Part shown: positions 42,080 to 52,662 of the stretch, in pieces
Layout of the letters: each line of letters begins with the position of its first letter
How positions within the stretch are numbered: position 1 is the stretch's first letter
Origin: Bifiguratus adelaidae
Taxonomy: Eukaryota > Mucoromycota > Endogonomycetes > Endogonales
Direction: 5' to 3'
NCBI GenBank assembly: GCA_002261195.1
Contig: MVBO01000002.1
Location: 497,649-561,648, forward strand
Length of the DNA stretch: 64,000 nt
Position numbers and translations under genes: made by a program
The notes under the pieces: generated by a model
Told to the model about the DNA's origin: nothing
The model's database searches: none
Seen by the model: only the letters and a program-made list of their open reading frames with translations

Positions 42080-43286
42080 TCATGATGTCACTACATGGCT
42101 GCCTTCAGACGACCCTGATGGTTGCTGATCGTTGTGTTGATATTCGACATCGCTGGATGCCTGCTCCGTCGCTGTATCCTCACCCTGGGTCACCGTGATG
42201 GCATCCTTGCCTTTATCAGCCTTCTCCACCTCTGTCACCTCCGGAGTTTGGGAATCATCTGACGGCTCTGTGACGGGTGGGTCCTCTTCCTTGACGGACT
42301 CGCTCTCGTTCCGTTCACTGGCGTTTGACTGAACCACGGAAGGTCCAGGGACACTATGGTTCCGTCCATTCCCACTCAATACGCTCTGCACAAACCCAGC
42401 ATTGGTAGACGGTGACTGTGATGCGGCTTGTTTCAAAGAGCTTGAACTGCTGTGTTGTGGCGGTATAACTTCAATGACATCTTGCTGATCGCTATCCCGC
42501 ATTTGACTCCCTGATGTATGACTGCTTAGGTGACGCGTGCCGAGGTCGCCATTGCTATCTTCCTCCTCCTCATTGTCCTTGATATTGATGACTACCAAGT
42601 TATATGCCGGTAGTCCATACTCTGGTGGACCTTCTTCGCGTTCGTAGAGAGGTAATGGATCAACATCGTCTAAATCGCCGTAACGCCAGAGATAGACTCG
42701 AATCTTGTAGGATATTTGTGTTCTGAGCAGGGTGCTCTGATGTTGTTTCTTGAGTTTCCACCGAACATTTTGAGAAGAATCATCCTCGAGGGTATAGAGT
42801 TGCAAGTGTGCAATGATTTCTTTTTCAAACTAGACCCAGCGATAGGCATGAGCATCTGATACTGCATGCACGACGGACTCGAATCTTACCTTGAGCATTC
42901 GCTTTGGCACTTGACTCCTACGCCAAAACAAGGCGCCGCCAATCGCGAGCAAAATGAGTGGCACTATAGCATTCCAAGCACGATTAAACCCTGGCAATAC
43001 CACAAAGGCGATGGCTATAAGCCCAACGCAAAAGAAGTAGGTCAACAACTTTTCGATAAGAGGACTGGGGTATAATTTCTTGGTCGTAGCCGAGAGTTCA
43101 GCTGAGCGAGAAGCAAAGACAGGTTGAGAAAGCTGAATAAGGGAGGAGAAAAACAATTAGCGCGCTTGTTGAGGGACAACGCCGCTGTCCCTTGCCGGAG
43201 CCTCACCACGTACCCGTTCTCTCAAAGCGGGTGACAGCCGCTCATAGTCTGGAAAGGCAAAGTAAGGTTTATCATAGCGTGACATG
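42080..43286 (-). CDS. Unassigned membrane protein with acidic disordered C-terminus
   Basis: Starts MSRYDKPYFAFPDYERLSP at 43286. An intron (GTACGTGG...TTCAG) joins LRER to LSQPVFASRSAEL; a second joins VPKRMLK to FEKEIIAHLQLYTLED. Two hydrophobic segments lie at LLTYFFCVGLIAIAFVVLP and AIVPLILLAIGGALFW. After a beta-rich segment with YKIRVYLWRYG, the C-terminal 170 residues are acidic, Ser/Asp/Glu-rich and disordered. I do not recognise a family. It is probably an ER or vacuolar membrane protein with a cytosolic tail. Confidence 0.6.
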
Positions 43287-44516
43287 CGCAAAGGAAATTC
43301 CGCTGCCACTGGCATCCTCGCCAAAGCGCCGCGAGAATGAGAAGGTCCAGACGGTGGATTTCACACCGTCTAGAAAAGGAAACTGGCTTCCCTCGGTTCC
43401 TGGGACAAGGTTCATCCAGACAAGTGTGAGGTTTAAGTAGGCGACAACTTGGTCAAACTCGCATAGCATGGTATACTCAGGTGGAAGATATGTGCCAAGG
43501 AATGTATAATTGTCCACGGAGTATCATTCAATAAAAGCAGGTACCATAGCAATGATTAGCGATCGGATAATGATAGGATTGGTCATCTTGCATGCTTGAC
43601 AACTTTAACGGCGTGAAACGTCTTGCAGTGTGGAGTAGTGATACCATCACTCTCCCTGTGACAATGACGGCAAGATACTCAATATGCAGATTCGTCGGAT
43701 TAAGTTGTGATTGATGCATACAAGCAACGTCACATTCCCTTATACTGCCCATCTAGGATTAGCCCGTTCATTACAGCCTTTGACATGAGAAGCCCATATG
43801 ATATTCCCTCGATTACTGGCAAAGTATGGCGCCATCTAATCTTAACAACAGTAGACGCCTATCAAAACAGAAATTTCCACTCGGCTTGCATGAATTTTCA
43901 CTGTCCACAAAGGAAATGGTCCAAATTCCATTCTCTGTTGCTCTGCGATGCACATAGGTTGGGGAGCAACAGTGGGAGTCATTGTACTGCACATGTGTTG
44001 TTGCCTATCTATTGAAGCACAGGTATGTCGATCTCAGTACTGGTCGATAGTATCTGAGATGTGATCCGTCAAACAGTCAATCACGAGCAGCCTTTCCATT
44101 GTTCCCTCCTCAGATCTTCAATCAAGAACAACAATCAGTCTTGGACCCACGGCTATCACAAACATTCGCTCGACAGTGACTTCTTCCGCACCCCCGAATG
44201 ACCAACCCGTTGCTTCCACGATACCCAGTCAAGGGAGTGGATCACCCAGCTCCGCAGGTTATATGGTAAACATCGACATGAGTAAACGAGCCATGCTTGG
44301 TTTGATGATAAGCTGTATGGTATTTCTTTGACGGAGACAAGTTTCCGAACACCGGGTCTACAAATGCCCATTGTTGTATGTATCCCTCCAATTCAGCGCA
44401 TTTTGAGTGCGACATTTCGGCACGTGACCTAGGGCGTCATCTCACGTGCCAATGACCAATGCGGCCAAAAGGAGAGCAAGTTTCACTGACGGTTTCGACC
44501 GTATTCTATCCACAAA
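43287..44516. other. Divergent intergenic region with two E-boxes and CCAAT boxes near its right end
   Basis: 1.23 kb between the starts of two divergent genes. Open frames here (for example 43272-43517 minus) have no recognisable content. Recognisable elements sit in the last 100 bp. Confidence 0.4.
44419..44460 (+). promoter_or_regulatory. Inverted E-box pair plus two CCAAT boxes
   Basis: GGCACGTGA (44419-44427) and its exact inverse TCACGTGCC (44442-44450), with CCAAT at 44449-44453 and 44456-44460. The second E-box arm runs into the first CCAAT. All lie within 100 bp of the TLDc gene start. E-boxes are bHLH sites; CCAAT boxes are bound by the HAP/NF-Y complex. Confidence 0.62.
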
Positions 44517-46382
44517 ATGGCACAGGTAAGCAGGAACAGAAGCTCAGTTGCCAGAGTCAATAACCGTGCGCCAAGCTTTGACCAAAGGACGCCTTTCATG
44601 TGGCGAATGTACGGTCATGTTACGTCGACTCTCACACTCTATCAATTCGCTGAGAAGCCCCCCTCAGGAGGGTGAACGTTCCGAGACTCCACCGGCTGGG
44701 GTAGAAGAAGCAGAAATACGAGGCGCTTTCGGTAACGCTCGCTCGCAAGTCACCTGGCAGAGTCAAAAAGCTCCACCGGCCAATGTATCTGCAGGATCAG
44801 ATATAAAGGTTTCTCGCAGAGCCACCATGAAGGATAGTTTACCCGCCTCACCGCCACAATCACCCGTTCACTTCTATACCTTTGGGTCTTCGGAAGCTAT
44901 ACAATTCATGCGGCATACCAATAACGGATGCAATGGCAATGTACAAACGGCGACTCCACCTCAGAGCCCCACTTCAAACGCCCATATGGAAGACGCGGGT
45001 AAAAAGGCACATCGTTCCGAGAGCTTCTCCACCTCCTTACCTTCCATCACGCGCCGAGCAACCCTTCCAAATTTGAATGGTAGCTTTGCAACACCAAAAG
45101 ATTTGCCATCGACGTCGCTCAATATTGCCAATGTCGAATGGGCAGACTGGACCTTCCCTCCCCGTGACGAAGAGAATCACAAAGTATTACCTCTGTCAAG
45201 ACAAGAATCCTTCCATTCGACCACGTCTTTATCGACTGCGCTTTCCAATTCGGTCGATTCCCTTGATATCGGCGACGCGTCGGGGCCTGTCCCTATGCGC
45301 CCACGCCGGAACTCTCTTTCCTCCTTTCACCTTATCTCCAGCTTACCTACTAACATGACGACGATCTCTGAGGATCGAATCGCGGTGTTTGAGGGCGATT
45401 GGTCGGTGCCAGAGTATGGAGAAGAGGATGCCTCCGACGAATCTACGCTCGCTGAAGAACCCGGGTTTCCATTCAGCATGAACTCGCTGCCGGAGCTTAC
45501 TCCTAGCATGAAACCCGGAATGGATAATGAGCAAGATCATCTTGTCCATTTCTTGTCACATCGCCTTCATCGTGACACCTTGGCAAAACTGGATCGAGGG
45601 CTTTGGTTTGGCAAATCCCACGAGTACGCGGGAACAGCTCTCGAAGCAGAGAAAGGCGATGCGGTCAAATTGGTGGGCAGTCATGAGGAAACCTTGCTAT
45701 CACCTTCACTTGCAGAAGAAGTAGGTTTCTTGCCATTATAACTATCGAAAATCCTGCTCATCGAATGGTAGCTCAACAGGCACCTTCCGTTTCGACATCG
45801 ACTGTCACATCGGTGGAATCTGGTTTATTCCACTGCACAACATGGCATCAGTCTTGGGACACTCTATGACAATTGTCGAAATATATCTGGGAACAGCGCT
45901 ACCGAAGCCGGATGTGTGGTGGTGGTGAAGGCCATGGGATCATCAGAGGCAAGTGAACTTTATACAGATTGCAATGCATTATTCATACGGTGACTAGATA
46001 TTTGGTGCCTATTGCTCACAATCGTTGCACATTGATCGGTATTATTATGGCACGGGTGAAAGGTAAGTTTCAAGCTGACCCTACACACTGCTCCAAGCTC
46101 ACCATCAGAAGTTTTCTATTTCAAGGACGAGGAGACCAAGTGACGGTGTACCCATGGACGAAAAAGAACCACTACTTTTGCTTATGTGGTCACGACTTTT
46201 TAGGCTTTGGGGGAGGTCATGGTCAGTTTGGCCTCTATGCGTACGGTGACTTGATCCATGGTCACTCACAAACGTGCGAAACGTTTGATAACAAGGTGCT
46301 TGGTGTGGGAGGAATGGACGGATGGGCTTTCGACATAGCCGATCTGGAAGTATGGGGCGTAGGAAGCGCCTGGGATGTATAA
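44517..46382 (+). CDS. OXR1: OXR1-type TLDc-domain protein with serine-rich N-terminus
   Basis: The C-terminal third is a TLDc domain, as in OXR1-type proteins linked to V-ATPase regulation and oxidative stress: WNLVYSTAQHGISLGTLYDN, VVVVKAMG, IFGAYCSQS, YYYGTGE, TVYPWTKKNHYF, GGGHGQFGLYAYGDL, GHSQTCETFDN and AFDIADLEVWGVG. The N-terminal part (about 300 residues) is disordered and Ser/Pro-rich. Splicing: LAEE|GTAGGT...GGTAG|LNRHLPF joins the parts; after MGSSE the donor is GCAAGT, a GC-AG intron ending GACTAG. The start region is uncertain: ATG-GCA-CAG at 44517 followed by an intron (44526-44667) keeps the frame, and an ATG at 44614 is an alternative. Confidence 0.8.
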
Positions 46383-46612
46383 ATGTGCAAGATGTACAAT
46401 GCCTTTAGCATAAAGGCGTCACACAAAGGTGTCGCAAACAACATGGTCTCAATTTCCCTTTATTGTCCGCATACATCCAGCGTGCCATGCCAAGATAACT
46501 CTACTCATGGTCACAGTGTTACACTCGTTTGCGATCTATGTACATTAATGATATCAGAATTCACCGGATACCCAGCAATATCAGAACCATACGTGTGTAG
46601 TGTGTCAATGGT

Positions 46613-47793
46613 TACACGCTTATCGTTTCCGGTTCACCACCATAAAGTAGTTGCGCCAGGTCCCATTTGGGTTGTTTTGGCGCCTGTCCACCGTTTAGTT
46701 CGTGGTCTATTAGGCGCTACTGCAGCTTAAGCTTACCTTGGGTGCCTTTTTCTCTGCTTCACCGTCTAGCATGTCATGTACGACCGTCACTTGTTTTACC
46801 ATTCGTGTCAATTCCGCTTCCGTGGAAGAACCACACAAGGCTAAGACGCATTCGTGTGAAAAGGTCAATCGTCACTGCATATAAGCCAATACGCACCTAA
46901 TATACCACTATTGACTTCATTGGCCACCGTTTCTCTGAAATGTTGTCCAAGATAGTGCGCAATCGGGCTCTTCTCTGGATTGGGATATGCAATGAGTGCC
47001 GTCACATCCTGAAATATTTCCATGTGCTCATCGTAATCAGGATCAAGGCTCTTTAAGCGACCTAAGTTGGCTTGCGCGAATGAAGCAAATGACAAGGCCT
47101 CTATGAAATTTCCCGTTCGCACGGTCTCGATAAACTGTTGGCAGTTGAGCTTGAAGGCAATGAATATGGAGGAAGCGGTCGTTGACGGAGAGTTAGGGTC
47201 GGTGTTGATGAGTTGAGGGAAATGTTTGTTGATGAGATCGATGGCTTGCGGTATTGATCCTGATAATATGGCATTGACAATCTCTGCAACTTCATTAGAG
47301 CCAAATACAACCCGATCTCTGACCCTGTGACTTACGCCTTCTGGACTCCAACGTATTCCACTGTACTTGTAACGCTGGAGGCACACCATCCTTGTCGCAA
47401 TCCCTTACAATGTTTCCATTCGGATCCGCGTACACTGGCATACCATGGCCGTTCGTACTCGCCACTGGAGGGACTAGACTTTCCATATCAACATCCATGC
47501 GGTTATTCAGTTCTTGAGCCACAGGCGCAGACAGCGCAGCACCTAAACCACGTCAGTTCACACCTTCCTTGTGCACGTCACCACTCACCGTCTTGTCCGC
47601 CGTTGGCAGTGTTTCCATTCTCATCCAGCATCTCCCTCTTGGACAGGCCAATCTCATGGTCTGCACTATCGACTTGCGCAATATCCTTCAATAGTGCAGT
47701 GGCGGTATCTCCATAGCAATGGTGAATGAGATATTCTAGTACTAGTCGCCTTGATACTGAATGAGTAGGGGTCTCTCCCTGATCCGTGTTCAT
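46613..47793 (-). CDS. LisH-CTLH-CRA protein, GID/CTLH ubiquitin-ligase type
   Basis: Probable component of the GID/CTLH E3 ligase, most like the C-terminal half of RanBP9/RanBPM without a SPRY domain. The N-terminal LisH reads LVLEYLIHHCYGDTATALLKDI. After a spacer come the CTLH part (EIVNAILSGSIPQAIDLINKHFP) and the CRA part (FIAFKLNCQQFIE, ALSFASFAQANLG, FQDVTALIAYPNPEKSPIAHYL). Two further introns at the 3' end (GTGCGT...CTTAG and GTAAGC...GACAG) extend it to the TAA at 46613, giving a tail with WDLAQLLYGGEPE. The last two exons are less certain than the rest. Confidence 0.8.
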
Positions 47794-47915
47794 GAGTCAG
47801 TTAAAGAGAGGAAGTGTTCAATTGCGTCAAAGGAATTTGTCTCTATACAGGCATTCAATTTACATTTGCGATTGGACTCTCTTACACTAATGGATATCCC
47901 CTGTTGACTCCATGA

Positions 47916-48932
47916 CTATGAAAAGAACCATCCCTTCTTGCGCTTCTCAAAAGGTTCAAACATGTTGGAAGATGGTTCTGCAACATGTGCATCTTGCAGC
48001 ACTTTCTTCACTGAATTTTGTGGTTCATTCCAGTGATAGACGTTGCTTGAACTCTCTACGCTTCCGTCGGCATGCTTGATGATGGATTGAGATTGGGTAA
48101 CTCCGTTGACGGTCTTTGTGAAAATGGCTTCTTGACTGCCATCGGGGCGAATGATGTTTCGTTGCGAGGTTGCGGTATAGTTGGTGGTGATGCCTTGTTC
48201 GTCAGAGTGACTGGACCATTGGCGAGCACTGCTGGAACTGCTCCAAAACTTGTGCCACGTTGTATTGTCTTCCTGTGTGTCTGGAAAGATGAGATCAAAG
48301 AAGGATGTCTCGGGCAAGTGAAAGGTTTGCTTGGCCGGCTTTGCAATGGCCTTTCTTTCCTCCGGTATTTGCTGCACCTCTTGTTCCATGAGCTTGGCCC
48401 GCCTTGCCGCAATTTCCTTGTCAAAGGCAGCCGTAAACATGTCAACGAAGGTATGGATGCCATTTTGAACACGCTGTCTCGCCTGCTCAACCGCATCGTC
48501 GTCCTCTTGCACCAGGTACATGGTTTCCTTGGTCTCTTTTACCTCGGGTGCTCGGTTCTCTTCTCGCACAGGCAAATTGATCACTGGCACATTGGCCTCG
48601 TCATCGTCACGGTGACAGAAACGACGTCGATGATGCCCATCATCCCAGTGTCCCCAATGTCTCCAATATCGACGTGTTGGCTTCTCCTCTTCCGAAAAGT
48701 CATTTCTCTCTTGCGTCTTGAAAGATTCAGACGTATTGTCTTCGGTATTGCGCACCTGAATGTTGACCTTGGCAAATGGAACATCGAACCCGAACCCACT
48801 TCCAATGGCCTCTCTAAACATGCTTTCCATGCGCTCGTGCATGCGCTCAAACTCTTGACGAAACACTTGAGAGCCTTCGTCAAACAACTCGTACATGTCA
48901 AGTTCTGTCTCGCGTTTTCTGTCTTTGTCCAT
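47916..48932 (-). CDS. Unassigned charged protein with DGSxE repeats
   Basis: About 338 residues, intronless; the first ATG in frame is at 48932 (MDKDRKRETELD). The N-terminal third contains helix EGSQVFRQEFERMHERMESMF and a patch rich in His/Trp/Arg. The C-terminal part has two related segments, RPDGSQEAIFTKTVNG and KHADGSVESSSNVYHW, preceded by a Ser-rich stretch. This resembles the C-terminal pattern of fungal Mpm1 or HAX1-type mitochondrial proteins, but I would not assign it. The antisense strand has a long open frame that I regard as a shadow. Confidence 0.6.
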   Translation of the reverse strand: MDKDRKRETELDMYELFDEGSQVFRQEFERMHERMESMFREAIGSGFGFDVPFAKVNIQVRNTEDNTSESFKTQERNDFSEEEKPTRRYWRHWGHWDDGHHRRRFCHRDDDEANVPVINLPVREENRAPEVKETKETMYLVQEDDDAVEQARQRVQNGIHTFVDMFTAAFDKEIAARRAKLMEQEVQQIPEERKAIAKPAKQTFHLPETSFFDLIFPDTQEDNTTWHKFWSSSSSARQWSSHSDEQGITTNYTATSQRNIIRPDGSQEAIFTKTVNGVTQSQSIIKHADGSVESSSNVYHWNEPQNSVKKVLQDAHVAEPSSNMFEPFEKRKKGWFFS

Positions 48933-49285
48933 GTTGCGCTGAATGCGACTGGTGTGCAATCCTTTTATACCTCTCGGTCTGCCTCAGAGCACCATGCAAT
49001 TGACCAATCAGATTGGAGCATTTGCCCGATTGACTCAACGATTCCGCACCATTGTTTGAGTGCGAGAACGATCGACTCGTTAAATCTAGGAGATGGATGA
49101 GCATGAGTCAAGGACGAAAGAAACGAGGGAATGACAATGTTGGGTGGGATGGCTGCTTATTGCGGTCATGATGGTTGTTTCTGAACACGCGCTTATCGGA
49201 CAAAAGGATGAATTAAGCACCACAGCGTAAGTTTTGCCCTTAGGTATATGACTCTATTCTAATCTAATTCCGAACAAGTCTAAGC
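48933..49285. other. Intergenic spacer
   Basis: 353 bp between the unassigned protein start and the hydrolase stop. I see no supported gene or repeat. Confidence 0.4.
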
Positions 49286-50527
49286 CTACATTCTACTCTG
49301 AGGACCGTCAAGTGTCTGCTTTAAATATCGGATAATCTCTGTGGCTGTATTATCAGGTTTCTCATGCAGTACTAAATGGCTCGTTTTAGGTAGTCTGACA
49401 CCTTTGCCATAGGGTAGATGCTGGATGAATGCATCAAATATGTGCTTGGGGCTAGAAAACGCGTGGTAAGCTCATTATGGCACAAGACAATACCACACTT
49501 ACAATACATTGGATTCTTCACCGGCTATGGCCAGCACAGGACATTGGAGGCGATGGGCATTCTCGTAAGCGAGATAATAGGTTTCCCTGTCATACGCAAA
49601 GTTTGCCTATCGCACTGTCATCAATGCTGCTCGAAGTTAAAGATAACGGATACTTGCATATTCTTGGTCCTTGGGGCACTTTAGCATGACGCTGCCATTG
49701 GGAGATTCAAGTAGGCCAAACTCGGCATAAATATCCACCTGTCGAGGATCCCAGCGTTGGTAATAGGGCCTCTTGAGGAAACTCTCTTTGGCCTCCACGC
49801 TGCAGAAGGGGCATTAGACTAAGCCAATCCGCTCAAAAATGGTGAGCAAAACCTACCGACTGGGCCATCTATCGCGTCGTTTCAATGCCAACGCGGCTAT
49901 TGGTGGATCCTGCTTCACGGTTTCCTTCGCCAATACTGGATCGATGGCGATCAATGCAGTGAAGCTGTGAGGTTGAGAAATCCCTGCTACAAGGCTGCGC
50001 ATATCGACATGAGCATCATTATGCTTTTCTTTAAACTGCTCACATACAGAGAGGTCGCCCCCATGCTATGCCCAATACCAAACAGACTCGATGTTGCCGA
50101 AGGTTCAAGTCCAAAGTGAGAGATCATCTGCTGAATATCTCGACCGTAATCCTGCCACAGAGCTAACGACAGAAACTTGTGAGTTTCGTTCCTATACATC
50201 CGTACAAGCCCGGTTCGTACCCTTTTCATCAAGCCATTCGGCGTTCACCACAGCCGAATCGCCAGAGTTTCGCGAATCATATGTCCAGATATCCAGCGCA
50301 CTATCAGACCGATTCTTCCACGCGTCCTTGAGGCGTTCAATCACTGGGATCCATGACTCTTTGGTATATCCATTGGCGTGCGCAAATAGACACACCACTG
50401 TATGAGGGGCGGTCGTGGTTGAAGGATAGTGGTTGACCACCAGTTTAAGTTGCTCTCCTTTGTGCGTCTTTGGATGCACGGGAATCGTATGCGTTGTGAA
50501 CCTGCGGGAAGCTAGTTGTCGCGACAT
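49286..50527 (-). CDS. Alpha/beta hydrolase
   Basis: Alpha/beta-hydrolase-fold enzyme of about 310 residues in several exons. The ATG at 50527 begins MSRQLASRRFTTH. Seen: VVCLFAHANGYTKESW (oxyanion strand), WTYDSRNSGDS, the nucleophile elbow IGHSMGATSL, ALIAIDPVLA and the catalytic His in LPKTSHLVLHEKPD near the C-terminus. No leader is evident; a Ser-Arg-Met end (PQSRM) is close to, but not exactly, a peroxisomal SKL-type signal. The substrate is unknown: esters, epoxides or thioesters are all possible. It diverges from the aldo/keto reductase-like gene over a purine-rich 173 bp. Confidence 0.82.
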
Positions 50528-50621
50528 AAAGTGTATTTGTCAGCACCTGGAAATGAGTGCAACAGAGAGCGACTGTATCTATGGGTGTCTAGACCTAGAC
50601 TATCCGTAATATCCTCAACAA

Positions 50622-50690
50622 GTGAAAGAGAGACGAGAAGAGAAAGAAGAAGGAAGAAAAGCGCACCAAGTAGCCAAAGCCGAAGTCGAG
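50622..50690. repeat. Purine-rich (GA/GAA) tract
   Basis: Almost pure A/G run (GAAAGAGAGACGAGAAG-like) upstream of the aldo/keto reductase-like gene. Its strand-mirror CT tract faces the hydrolase start. Typical of fungal divergent promoters. Confidence 0.5.
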
Positions 50691-50700
50691 AGACAAGCAA

Positions 50701-52660
50701 TGGCTCTTTTCGGGAAGCGCTCATATAGCACTTTGGTACGTTTGGAGGGACGAGCGACGAAGGAAGCGACAGCCAAGTTCCATGAAGGTGCAGAGGGACT
50801 ACCTACCGCTGTTATACCCAAGCTCGGGTTGACGGTGTCAAGGATCGGTGTGGGAGGGTATCGTTTGAATGAGGCGAGTTCGGATCACTTCGCCGCGGTG
50901 TCTATGGCTTTACAAAAGAAAGTGAACGTCATTGATACAAGCGCGCACTTTGAACAAGGTGAGCAGGCTTGTCAAAGACAGGGTTCAGTACTCAAGACTG
51001 TTTAGGAGCATCCGAGAGAGTGATTGGATCGGCGATACGTTCGGAACTGGAAAACACGACACTTAAGCGCGAGGTAGGCCGAGAATTTAGGCTCTCACTT
51101 GCAGCTCATGCTTGCCCATCTATAGGACATTGTGCTCATCAGCAAAGCGGGATATTTGACACAAACAGAACGTCGACGATTAGGCTTGACCGATCTAGAA
51201 CATGTGCGCATCAATGATGACTCAGCCCACAGTATCAACCCGAAATTCCTAGAGTCTGAGCTGAATGCATCCCTTCATCGGTTGGGCGTGGAGAGCTTGG
51301 ACATTTTCATGATCAACTCGCCGGAGCGTATGCTATCGGCCAGGAATCGTGGATTTAGTCACAAACAATTGTATCAAGAGTTGGCGCGCACCTTTGAGTT
51401 TCTTCATACAGAAGTCAAGAAAGGTAGGTCTGACATCTGTGGCAGGCTTCGAACAGGAAGCTTACCAATGACACATTAGGTCGCATATCTGGATTCGGCA
51501 TCACCTCCAATTCCATCGCAAATCCCCATGCCGAGGACCACATTTCACTCTCAGAAATTACCAATGCGGTGTCAAAGGCACATCTTGAGCATTTCGTTGC
51601 CGTGCAAGCGCCGTACAATGTCTTTGAGCGCACATTGATTGACGGAGTGGACGGTAGTGGGTACACGGATTATTGGGAGACGATGAAGGTAAGCTTGAGC
51701 CTGATGCGTATGCATCCATGTATTCACATTTTGTTAGTCCTTGGATCTCTATCAACTTACCAACCGCCCATTGAACGCTATTCATGATGGCATCATTCGT
51801 ACCTTGGCCAACAGCAGCAAAGAAATTGATGCAGATGGTAAGCTGGACATGCAACATGATAGGAGACTAACATCATCGATTAGAGGTAGATAGACGCTTG
51901 GAGCAGTTGAAAAATTCTTTTGAAAAAGTGACATCGCTGGAATCTGATGTCTCCACGGATCGTAAGTCATCTGTTGCATGCGAGACATATAGGTAATGCG
52001 CTCGCATAGTACCATCCACGCATCAAAATCTTTCCAATAAGTTTGTCTATGGGCAGGCAAGAATTTTCGTCATTTCACACAGCAGTAACATGCTCACCAG
52101 GCATCGTCATATCTAGGTTCTGGCTGAAAATTTAGCTCGCCTAGCTGAAAATCACTTTGCGGCCAAGCATTATCTGGAACGACAACTGCTACCGGCTGTC
52201 GACAAGGATCTACGAGATCTAGAGGAATACGCCAATCGTGTGGAAGAAGAGCAAGATCGGGCCAATTTCCTGGTGTGGAAGGCTCAATATGAAGATGTGA
52301 GTTGCTCTTCGGAGATGATTGGCGAACACTAACAATACCCAGTCTATCCACAAGCTCATTCAACATCTGCTTGCGTACGCCCATCTGGATACCCTGCGGA
52401 AAAACAATGACCTAGACCGAGTCCTAGGCGCCGTATGTCCCAGACTAAGTCAAGGTGCGGATGAAGCCAACTCGCCCTTGAGCGTCAAGGCTTTGCGCGT
52501 CGCCCTGGCCCAACCACAGATTGGTACTGTGCTGACGGGCATGCGAACCAATGCCTACGTGGACGATGCCATTCTGGCCGCTCAATTGACGGCGCAGTCC
52601 AACACACAATTGGATGACGAAGATAGAGAAACGATTGCTCAATGTCCAATGCTCAATTAA
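50701..52660 (+). CDS. Aldo/keto reductase-like protein, active-site residues altered
   Basis: TIM-barrel protein of the aldo/keto reductase family. The ATG at 50701 begins MALFGKRSYSTLVRL, which resembles a mitochondrial presequence. Blocks: GLTVSRIGVGGYRL, VNVIDTSAHFEQG joined by an intron to ASERVIGSAI, DIVLISKAGYL, RLGVESLDIFMINSPERM, and GRISGFGITSN. The usual catalytic Tyr (DTxxxYG) is Phe and the usual His (LIHxP) is Asn; Asp and Lys remain. An insert of about 150 helical residues (SKEIDADEVDRRLEQL, LERQLLPAVDKDLRDLEEYANRVEEEQ) precedes the final strand and helix. Several introns. It may be a non-catalytic or changed enzyme. Confidence 0.8.
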
Positions 52661-52662
52661 AG

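Noticed and set aside
44526-44547. Possible 22-nt GT-AG intron, with similar 14-26-nt candidates near 3395, 6750, 18470 and 22971
   Set aside because: Well below the size of the introns that are clear in this window; a normal-length alternative exists in several cases, and the conserved residues that would be removed argue against others.
48072-49100. 342-codon open frame on the plus strand, antisense to the DGSxE-repeat protein
   Set aside because: Covers a complete minus-strand gene with better composition; the antisense product has no recognisable domain and its openness follows from the codon use of the real gene.
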